This document shows, piece by piece, positions 56,131 through 64,000 of a DNA stretch of 64,000 nt. The position numbers and the translations under genes are program-made. This stretch comes from Diogma glabrata (Eukaryota; Arthropoda; Insecta; Diptera; Cylindrotomidae), in NCBI GenBank assembly GCA_963693315.1, contig OY856188.1:190145897-190209896 (forward strand). The letters are read 5' to 3'. The notes beneath the pieces are model-generated. The model was not told the DNA's origin and searched no databases. It worked only from the letters and a program-made list of their open reading frames with translations. Position 1 is the stretch's first letter. Each line of letters starts with the position of its first letter.

Positions 56131-58588
56131 ATGGCTTGATTAGATAAATTGGGTCTTCTTTTTGCTAATTCTGCAGTTGAACAGGCAGAAGCAATGGAAT
56201 TTACCCGAGGAATTCATCTACGTCAAAATTGTTTCGATCTGCCCGAAAATAAATTTATTAAATTATTTCGGATTAATAAATCTATGGCCGAAGAGTTCAT
56301 AGAATATATATCGCCCCATATGATTGAACGCGCAAGAAGTAACGCTTTGAGTTCGGAAGAAAAAGTATGTATAATTGTATAGTACTATTGTAGTGCCAAA
56401 CTGTTTAGGACACTACTATATGATAAAGATGTAGTGCAAAAATATTAGCGTACACTACTATGTTAATTAAATTGTAGTGCCAAAATGGGGTTCCTCTTAA
56501 CACTACTTTGTAATGATGTAGTGTAATTGATTCTCGATCGAATACTTATATAGAAGTTTGTGGTGTAACTTAATTGACACACCGTTAGGTTAATGGTGGT
56601 AGTATTAGACCAGCGATTTACTGTTGTTATTGTCACTTCACTTCGATTGTTTATGAACACATTAATACACACAGGAGTTAGTAGTTTTCTTTCATGTGTA
56701 ACTTTATTTAGTAATATTAAATTTAATTATATGTGTTCACTTAGATTACGGTCACTCGTAAGTTTAATTGGAGAGAACTTTATTTTAACTAATAATTATT
56801 TTATTTATAATTAGAATTTCACTTAAATACAAAGAATACAAAACTTTCCTTATTTTAGATATGTAAAATAGTATAACTTTATTTTCGACCTAAATTGTTC
56901 ACTGTTTAATATCTACTTTTATTTAATGCTCCACTTGTTGACTGAATAATTGTTACTCACTAATAACTTTTTCGGAAACGATTGGTTTTTTTAAATTAAA
57001 TGACTGAAAAGAGACTGACTGACTGACTGATTATTTATTTAAAAAACCACTGGCTTGATTTTAATTTTAAAACGACTGTTTAACTGATTTAGTGTAAAAG
57101 AACTGTTTTAATTGATTTGTTTATTCCGACCGCGTTAATAGTCTGAACGCTGACTCACTGAATTATTGATTAAAATATTGTTTTTATAATTAAAAAATGA
57201 TTACGCGCTGGGAATTTATTATTGTTGGTTAATTGATATTAAAACAATTGACACACTGACTTTGTTTTTAATTGAATTTTATTGCCAATGTCGCGAATTG
57301 GTTTTATTTAAATTAAAAGATATTAACAAAATATTTGGAAATAACCCAGTTAAGGAAATTTATGAAATATTTGTTTTTAATTTTAATAGAGTTTTGGGTC
57401 AATTGTTTTTATATTTATTGATAGGAATTTGGAAGATATTGCGAATATAGTTTGGGGAATTGTTGTAGTAAAACTATGTAATTGGTTTTACTACACTATA
57501 GTACAATGTGTATAAATAATAATTTTCCCCTTAGTTGAAATAATTTAAGCAAAATTCTTTTAAGATTTTAGGCTCATTGCGATTTTTTTGCGGCTGGTAG
57601 TTACCAACAAGATGTTGGACAAAATGCTAACATTGGAATGAGTCAACCGTCAATTAGCAGGAGCATCAATGAAGTGATCGATGCTGTTCATTCAAGTGGT
57701 TTCTTTGATGAAAAAGTTCATTTCCTTAGAAACTTAACCGAATTGAACGCAGCACGACAAAAGTATGTGAAACCTAATTTAAATTTTCGTTTACATAATG
57801 TGTTACAATTGTTATTGTTTGGTTTTATAGGTTTTTCGATAACTATGGATTCCCGGGGGTGGTTGGATTAATAGATTGTACCCACGTAGCAATCGTACCA
57901 CCAAATAAAGAGCACAATACATATCCCGAATATATTTATGTCAATAGGAAGAATTATCATTCTATCAATGTTCAACTTGTAAGAATTTTATGGTAACATG
58001 AGTTAATATTTATAATGTCATATGATTTATTTCAGATATGTGATGCTGATTTAAGAATTAACAACGTCAACGCCAAATTTCCCGGATCAATCCATGATAG
58101 TTATATTTGGAACAGCTCGGCAGTTATGGCTATGGCTATGGAGACATTACATCAAAGATGCCCTGGAAATTACTTTTTATTGGGTAAGTAAAGAAATTTT
58201 TGATACAGAAATTTCTGAGAAATATTTTAACAATAATAATGTTATAGGGGATTCTGGTTACGGACTACGGCCATGGATGCTTACCCCAATTAAGGATGCA
58301 GCTGATGGAAGCCCAGAAAGTCGGTATAACATCAAACAAATGCAGACTAGAAACATAGAACGAGTCAATGGAGTTTTAAAAATAAGGTTTCGATGTTTAT
58401 TAAAACATCGAGTACTGCACTACTCCCCAGAAACAGCGTCGAAAATTATAAACACGTGTTGCGCACTGCACAACATGTTCATTGAGCACAACTTGGATGA
58501 GGTAATACCAGAAGAAAATGATGACATATTAGATGGTCTGAATGTATTTGAAGCGGATAGTATAGACAACAGACAATCAAACACTTAA
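56131..58588 (+). pseudogene. HARBI1-like transposase, five exons
   Basis: This is the nuclease that moves the Harbinger element. Exon ends I infer are 56131-56364 (or 56368), 57572-57762, 57831-57978, 58036-58183 and 58248-58588, all with GT...AG introns. The DDE acids are in [24 protein letters not shown] and IERVNGVLKIRF. The C-terminus has TCCALHNM, also typical. Two defects are visible: TGA as codon 3 (56137-56139, where the nested copy has Gly), and a possible one-base gain in the T7 run at 57583-57589. The next in-frame ATG is 56194. Intron 1 holds a 1.1-kb insertion. HARBI1 proteins work together with the Myb partner encoded downstream on the other strand. Confidence 0.85.
56386..57496. 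mobile_element. hAT-like repeat inserted in transposase intron 1 (copy B)
   Basis: TATAGTAC stands on both sides (56378-56385 and 57497-57504), the 8-bp duplication size of hAT elements; a 6-bp reading (TAGTAC) is also possible. The left end carries repeated GTAGTGCCAAA and CACTACT, and the right end GGTTTTACTACAC. The 3' 250 bp match copy A at 11060-11310. 'gactgactgactga' lies near 57020. No transposase, so non-autonomous. Confidence 0.7.
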
Positions 58589-58740
58589 CCAAGCAACTAA
58601 TCCACTCTTAGAAGCTGGAAGAAAACTTCAACGTTCCATAGTTACTAGATATTTTACAAATTGATAACAATAACTATTATAAATTTAAATAAATATTGTT
58701 GACGATATTGAATTGAAACAAAGTTTATTTTTTAGTTCAT
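58589..58740. other. Intergenic space of the two Harbinger genes
   Basis: The two genes converge here. AATAAA at 58689 could end the transposase transcript. Confidence 0.4.
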
Positions 58741-59771
58741 TTATTTATTTGTTAAATAGTCTGCGATTTCTTTTGTGTGCTTTTCAATATTTTGGAGACT
58801 TGTGGCCATCCTCTCCTTTGCTACACTACTTGCCTCCTTGGCCTTTGCCAGCCTTTCCAATAATAATAATTTCTTTTTGAAATATTCATTCTTCTTTAAT
58901 ATGAATTTTTTTTTCAATATTCATATTAATTGCATCGGCCGTCTTTAAGGAGTGAATGAGCCGATTAGCTGCAACACTTCGTTTACGTTCTGAAATTGTA
59001 TAATGTTAGTAATGACAAAAAGCATTTTAAAACTATATAGGTATTACTAACTTTTAACTGGAGGTTCCTCGTTTTGTGTGCTTGGTACACTCGGCGCTAC
59101 CGGTTCCACTCTACTCACTTCTAAATTACAAGCAGTTTGATCAGGCGATTCAGGTAAGCATTTAACAATCATGTCATCATTTACTATGTCGATGGTTGAC
59201 GACAGAAATTGGGTTTTCCCAGTTAAAGAAGAATTTTCTTCAATAGGTACCTAAATCCTGCGATAAAAAATTATTATTTTGTATTACAAATAAACTAATT
59301 ATGTAAATAAAATGGGTACAAACCAGTGTGGCAGCACTTTCTAGGACACTTGTATGGCCGGAAATGCATGTTTCGCCAATAATATTCCTTATTTTCTCCT
59401 CCAAATCGGTCAAATATATTGCATTTGGTGCCCCTCCACCAGTGCCTGTGGCATATTTTTTTCTTGCGTTATTTTTGTTATCTTGCCAACACTAAAATAT
59501 TTATGAAATAATTTAGGTAAATAAATTGTTTTAAATTTTTTGACAAAAATCATAATACTTTAGCTTTCTCCAATTTTGCCATGTTTTAAACGAACCTGGG
59601 ATGGCGTTTAGCATGGTTGCGCTTTGTTCCCCGCTTGTTTCCCCCGCTTCTTTTATAGTTGTTGAACTATCTAGTTTTTTGGTAAATAGGTTTCTGTTGC
59701 TTGCCACAAAGTCAATCAGACACTCTGAATTCTGGAGACATAGCCGCCTCTTTTTTTTTATTATTTTCCAT
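58741..59771 (-). pseudogene. Harbinger Myb/SANT partner protein, four exons
   Basis: This protein binds the element ends and brings in the transposase in related Harbinger systems. Exons inferred are 59771-59564, 59491-59324, 59250-59052 and 58989-58741. Exon 1 has a basic start then SECLIDFVASNRNLFTK and NAIPGSFKTWQNWRK (SANT-like helices). Exon 2 has YATGTGGGAPNAIYLTDLEE, a well conserved block. Exon 4 begins with a coiled coil. Defects: the ATG is out of frame because of an A9 run at 59752-59760, the exon 1 donor reads CTAAAGT instead of GTAAAGT, and exon 4 shifts frame after IKKEE-type sequence near 58905. Confidence 0.7.
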
Positions 59772-60116
59772 TTTAATAAATTTTTAAAAATAATAATTAT
59801 AAACAAAACTTTCCAATATAAATTTTTACAAAATAATAATAATTGTAAAATAAACACTTTAATAATTTTAAAATAAACACACTTTCCAAATATAATTTCC
59901 AAATAAGAATAACAATTAAAAGTTTTTGACGTTTGATGTGCATGGGAAATTTTTACACAAACTTTATACCCACTCGGAAATATTCCTTTGGTAGGAAAAT
60001 TTTTCCTTGGTAGGAAATTTGAGAATACATGCATTGTAAATTTCGAACGTTTTTATGAATTTTGACAGTATTCCACATGTGGAAAATGGATGTGATATTT
60101 GAGAATAGGGCCCCTG

Positions 60117-61260
60117 GTAATTTAAATTAGTTTTTTTTTGTATTCATAATTCACAGATAAATTACAAGGTTAAACATTCTTTTTGGTTCATTTCAATTTC
60201 TATAGGATTTTACTTTATTGCAAATAAAAATTTTTAATATAACTCGCGAACTAATTAATGATAACTAATCGCTAACTAGCAATAAGATTTAATCTTCCTT
60301 GCCTTAAAAATAATAAATAATTTATAAAAGTTGAATCAATCAGATTGATTTTGTTACAATATTCGCGCGGGCCGCCAAAATGATGGCATTTTTACAATCA
60401 AAAATTGATCTCGAAAACAATATTTCTTTTTTAAATTGATTTATCAGTTAGAATCACGATCGAACTGACCTTTTTAAAAAAGTAAAACATATAATTTAAA
60501 TATAATCTAAACGAAAGTGTGTGAGGGGGATGATTGTTCAAGCATTTGTATACCTCTCTCCATTATCGTTGCATTATCCGTTTTCAAAAAAAAAATCAAT
60601 CATGTTCATCATCATGTTGTTTCACAAATCACAATACGAAACTTGTTTAGGATTCACATTCTATTTCATCTTTATAAAAAGAAGGAATCAGCCACATATA
60701 CTGTGTTTGTTTATGCTTTAGGACCTTTAGGTATTAATTTAAAAAAAAACAAATAACCGTTTATGATTTTTAGCGAAACCAATACAACCAATAAATCAAT
60801 ACAACTTGAGCATTAAAGTCAGATCGTATCAGAGAACATTGACGAATATAAAAAATGCAATTACAAAGATTTTTATTATGTTTGTTTTCAACAGAGTTAA
60901 TATAAAAGAAATTGATAAAGTCGTTAGGAACTGAAGCAACACGATTTGGGAGAATCGTGTTAATTTATACTAATTATTAGTTTTGCGGACAATGAACTAT
61001 GTGATGCATTGTCGATAATATTATGTTTGTTGTTATGTGTATTTGCGGATGTTGATATCCAAAATACCAAGTAGTCATATTATAAGGGGAAAAAATAGAA
61101 CAGTGTGGCGAGTGGAAGGGAATGTATCTTTGACTGTTCGTTAGTTTTAAAACCTCACTACCAAAGCATACATTTCCTCCAATTCACCAGTACAGAACCT
61201 GAACTCGCTCTGGAGTGGGGGTGTAGATTCTCTTATAAATACTACTGGTCCTAACTCACG
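60117..61260. other. AT-rich intergenic DNA
   Basis: Short open frames around 60517-60756 overlap each other in two frames and show no domain. A GC-rich 'ttcgcgcgggccgcc' at 60362 is isolated. No gene recognised. Confidence 0.4.
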
Positions 61261-63140
61261 TCAGATTGCGGCATAACACCATATATACCATGCTGCAAAA
61301 TCAGCTAAGCATACATGTTTAAGTTGATTTGGTCGTTTACTGTATTGCTCTATATATTCCTCTCTAGCAATATTAGTACTATCGTCTTCCATTTCAGCTC
61401 TTTCTGATTTTTTATGTACAGTTCGTTTGTTTGGCAAATTCGTGTTAATGAATTGGCCATCTAGGCTGAATGCAATCATTGGATTAGATAAATCTCGGCT
61501 TGTTGTACCGAAATTAAACTAGAATTAATGAAGGCATTACTTAACCTTCGCGTGAACGGAAATTTTTAGCTACTGATATGAACAGTATCTACCCCGGTAG
61601 ATATTACATAAATCATAATATCTACAAACGTAACTGTGTATTTATTTTACTTTTGTGTAAGCATACAATAAAAGCATATATTTAAAAATAAAGTTACTTG
61701 TTTTTCACATTGACCAGTAAAAATTTTCATATAAGAAAAAAGGAAAAAAATATCTACCCGGGTAGATATTTGTTTTCTTACGTAATATCAACTTACATAA
61801 TATCAACAAACGGGTAATAATATCAAACGTGTATTAATATCATAATATCATTTTGCTTTTGTGTAAGCATACAATAAAAGCATATATTTAAAAATAAAGT
61901 TACTTGTTTTTAACATTGCCCAGTAAAAATATTCATATAAAACCCAAGGTAAAAATATCTACCCGGGTAGATATATGTTTTCTTGCGTAAAAAAAAACCA
62001 TAAAAATCCAAAAAAAAGTGTTAAAAGGAAGTCCAAAATACTTTTTTCTCAAATTTTGCGAAATCAATTTAAAAATTAGTCACATAGCTGAACAGGCATG
62101 ATGATTGGTTAAAAACTCATAAAGTTATTGAATTACAAAAACCGTGATATCTACCCGGGTAGATACTGTTCACGCGAAGGTTAATGATCGTAATGTTTCC
62201 CTCATTGTTTTGTCATTCTCCCTACATTGTTTTACAGCTTCTTTCATGGTGGTTACCATTCCAATATCACTTTTTACACAATACTGGAATAGATACGTAA
62301 TAGCTGCATACGGTTCAAGTATCAATTGTACATCTGTGTTACCTGCCCATGCATCACGAATAATTTTATTGTATGTATTTACTGATACTTCATTACTCAT
62401 TCTTTTATAAAAAACAGTCAGCTTATCATTTTTAAGTTTCCATATATTGCGATTCTGTTATATTCAAGTTTCTAAGCATGATTTCAAATGATTCAGCAAT
62501 TCTTCTTTTACTGTAGTAAATCAGTTGTGCTTTTATTTTCTTCAAAATTTCTTTAATGTATGTTATCAGTATGTTATGTTTTTGGAATTGGTAATATTAT
62601 ATTTGTGTTTTGGGACAAACATATTTGGGGAACATAAATCGACATTCAGATTTATTTTTGCCCTTGTAACAAGTTTGATTACATCTATGTTGATGATATT
62701 GAACCATATATGGATTTGTTTCATCAAACTCGCATGTAATATGTTTATCGATAAAATTAGCAATTTCCTCAAAATTTTTCCCTGTTTTAAAATCCGCAAT
62801 CCGTGCATCCTAAGGATAAAGCATACCATGATCATGCGGTGAGCCTCCCGTTTGATATTTTCGTTTTCTGAAATAATCTATAACATAATTATCTCCAAAT
62901 GGTCCATTTTTATTTGTTACGTACGTTATAAATGCTGACGATCGGTTGTTAAAGTATTCTGCACACAAAACCGGATCGTTTCGAATCAGAAGAGCAGAAT
63001 CCGCTTTTTGCATTTTTAATGCTTCCAAAACAATAATTCTTTTTCATGTTTTTCAGAACCTTGCTGGTATCTCTGTTCATTCATTTTCAACTGTATAATC
63101 AGTTCTGGTGAAGCGGATTCAGAGGGTTATTGTAAGAATG
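61261..63140 (-). pseudogene. Helitron Rep-helicase remnant, split by a MITE
   Basis: Read on the minus strand, pieces occur in the order of a Helitron rolling-circle protein. LIRNDPVLCAEYFNNR and GGSPHDHGML (the HUH motif, His-x-His) lie at 63028-62810, then ARIADFKTGKNFEEIANF and YHQHRCNQTCYKGK at 62810-62650. NTYNKIIRDAWAGNTDVQ and YAAITYLFQYCVKSD follow at 62400-62185, then the MITE. After it come AFINSSL and, in another frame, REEYIEQYSKRPNQLKHVCL and ADFAAWYIW to 61261. A TAG at 62810-62812 and several frameshifts break it. The helicase motifs proper were not found downstream, so it is truncated. Confidence 0.75.
61543..62180. mobile_element. TTAA-flanked MITE with four CCCGGG-centred palindromes
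   Basis: The ends are CCTTCGCGTGAAC at 61543 and GTTCACGCGAAGG ending at 62180, each next to TTAA (61539-61542, 62181-62184). TTAA targets with CCY starts are the mark of piggyBac elements. The 638-bp unit has no gene. ATCTACCCGGGTAGAT (with one CCCCGG variant) recurs near 61591, 61750, 61959 and 62149. A roughly 83-bp block (TTTTGTGTAAGCATACAATA) repeats at 61653 and 61857. It is inserted in the Helitron coding region, which resumes after it. Confidence 0.85.
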
Positions 63141-63182
63141 CAGTTGTGATCTAAGTTGTACAACAAGAAAAAGAAATCAAAA

Positions 63183-63206
63183 TAACCAATATGGCCTCCG
63201 CCCAGG
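63183..63206. repeat. Copy of the AATATGGCCTCCGCCCAGG repeat
   Basis: 'aaccaatatggcctccgcccaggaaaaa' matches 53422-53447 with a few changes. It is a fragment of a dispersed repeat present twice in the window. Confidence 0.5.
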
Positions 63207-63284
63207 AAAAATCACTAATAATAGTATTTTAATCAATCAGTGTGTACTGAAATAGTTTATTCTCAAGCAAAAGTTTAAAATTTG

Positions 63285-63440
63285 AGCGAGGCACGAGCGA
63301 ATGTTGTTATTATTATTGCAAATAATATACGGATTTGATGTGGTACTGAAGAAATTGAGGCATCGGCAAGTGTATTATTCCAATTTTCATCGTTTTCAAG
63401 TAAATTTAATAATTGACACGCCTCTCGATATGTCTTACAT
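63285..63440 (-). pseudogene. Second Helitron helicase fragment
   Basis: The minus strand reads CKTYREACQLLNLLENDENW, TLADASISSVPHQIRILFA. This is the segment that in Helitron proteins lies downstream of the Rep domain, before the main helicase motifs. Its position upstream (to the right) of the Rep pieces at 63028 shows a second copy or a rearrangement. It is cut at 63441 by the Tc1 element. Confidence 0.65.
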
Positions 63441-63441
63441 A

Positions 63442-64000
63442 CAGCCGCTGTCATAAATAAGTAAACAGACTAGTATTTTTTAATCAAGTTTATATATTTG
63501 AAGTTTTATTTTTAGAAACCAAGAAGTAACATTTATTTTCGAAAATATAATATTTAATTAACAAAAAAAAAACAAAAATTCAAGTCAGAAAACATAACCA
63601 AAAACTCAATGATTATAACCAAATACATTATAACAGAAAAGTTAAAAATTCAATGTGTCATAAATTAGTAAACACTGCATTTAATGACCGCAATGACCGC
63701 CATTATTTTGAGACATTCTTGCCAGCCGAGTTGGTAAGGAAAGAACATATTTTCTGCACATTTCTGGAGAAACAAAGGCCAACTAGCAAGGATAAAATCC
63801 TTCAATTCAGTTAAATTTCGAAAACCCTTTTAACTGAGTCGAGTTTTCAGCCATGCCCATGCATTTTCAATAGGTGATAGGTCAGGGCTTTGAGGAGGCC
63901 ACTCCAAAATATTAATATTCTCATCTGCTATATAATTTGAAATAATTTTAGCCTTGTGAATAGGTGCGTTGTCCTGCTGTAGGATAAAATCTTCACCAAT
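63442..64000 (-). mobile_element. Tc1-type transposon, continues beyond the window
   Basis: The left end is CAGCCGCTGTCATAAATAAG preceded by TA (63440-63441), the Tc1/mariner target. TGTCATAAATAAGTAAACA at 63449 is repeated as TGTCATAAATTAGTAAACA at 63655, the inner copy of an IR/DR-type end. The transposase gene begins beyond 64000. Confidence 0.85.
63665..64000 (-). pseudogene. Tc1-type transposase, C-terminal part, one stop
   Basis: This is the DDE transposase that cuts and pastes the element. The visible end reads LQQDNAPIHKAKIISNYIAD (second catalytic Asp in QQDNAPIH), then EWPPQSPDLSPIENAWAWL (Glu in PIENAW). Their spacing fits the DD34E type. A TAA at 63830-63832 interrupts the frame after KTRLS; the same frame then runs LTELKDFILASW and on to the stop at 63665. 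The N-terminal two thirds lie outside the window. Confidence 0.85.

Larger units (their letters stand above)
53946..60113. mobile_element. Harbinger-type transposon containing three later insertions
   Basis: Terminal inverted repeats of about 40 bp begin GGGCCCTATTCTCAAATATC at 53946 and match the complement ending at 60113. CTG flanks both sides (53943-53945, 60114-60116), and 3-bp duplications are typical of PIF/Harbinger. It carries the usual two convergent genes, a HARBI1-like transposase (plus) and a Myb/SANT protein (minus). Inside are a second Harbinger derivative (54052-55992), a LINE within that, and a hAT-like repeat (56386-57496). Without these inserts the element is about 3.1 kb, the usual size. 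Confidence 0.9.

Noticed and set aside
60517..60756. Two overlapping open frames near 60.5 kb
   Set aside because: They are short, overlap in different frames and match nothing I recognise.
62525..62842. 105-codon hydrophobic frame on the plus strand
   Set aside because: It is antisense to the Helitron segment with YHQHRCNQTCYKGK, which has clear family motifs.

Overview
This 64 kb window is AT-rich eukaryotic DNA. It looks like an insect genome or a close relative: all the recognisable coding sequence belongs to retroelement and DNA-transposon families common in insects (Ty3/Gypsy, BEL/Pao, CR1/Jockey-type LINEs, pogo, Harbinger, Tc1, Helitron, TTAA-targeting MITEs). Short introns with GT...AG ends occur in several of them. 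I found no convincing complete host gene, no rRNA, no clear tRNA gene and no CRISPR array. One small two-exon C-terminal gene fragment (39335-39664, minus) is the best candidate for a non-transposon coding sequence.

Layout. 1-5.7 kb: intergenic DNA with a diverged 275-bp tandem repeat, a 447-bp TA-flanked MITE, a broken conserved protein of unknown function and a near-continuous palindrome. 5.69-8.77 kb: a whole pogo-like element with one stop codon. 10.3-11.3 kb: a repeat whose relatives lie at 26.7 and 56.4 kb. 11.9-22.2 kb: a CR1/Jockey-type LINE (ORF1 plus endonuclease-RT ORF2), split by a Ty3/Gypsy element at 14388-19696 that carries a -1 frameshift heptamer between gag and pol. 23.4-25.7 kb: a foldback-like element with arms of about 700 bp. 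27.5-32.2 kb: a head-to-head inverted array of a 548-bp satellite, containing a sequencing gap.

32.2-36.6 kb: a truncated Gypsy element. 36.9-38.4 kb: a non-autonomous element with TCTGACGCGCTCGAG motifs in mirrored orientation. 39.3-41 kb: the small gene fragment and a decayed Jockey RT. 42.6-44.1 kb: a BEL/Pao gag fragment with its primer site, followed by a 363-bp-arm foldback. 46.6-50.9 kb: a young LTR element with matching LTRs and an ATAT target duplication, lacking protease, RT and most of RNase H. 53.9-60.1 kb: a Harbinger element (transposase plus Myb/SANT gene) that holds a second Harbinger derivative, a 5'-truncated LINE and a hAT-like insertion. 61.3-64 kb: Helitron remnants broken by a TTAA-flanked MITE and a Tc1 element that runs off the end.

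The genes do not form a pathway. The window is a layered record of transposon insertions, and insertion order can be read at several sites from target-site duplications and reading frames that resume across the insert. I did not find a convincing undescribed gene system. The most unusual structures are the inverted satellite array with 12-bp flanking direct repeats, the MITE with four copies of a CCCGGG-centred palindrome, the near-identical foldback arms, and the Gypsy element whose 43-bp ends are inverted rather than direct.
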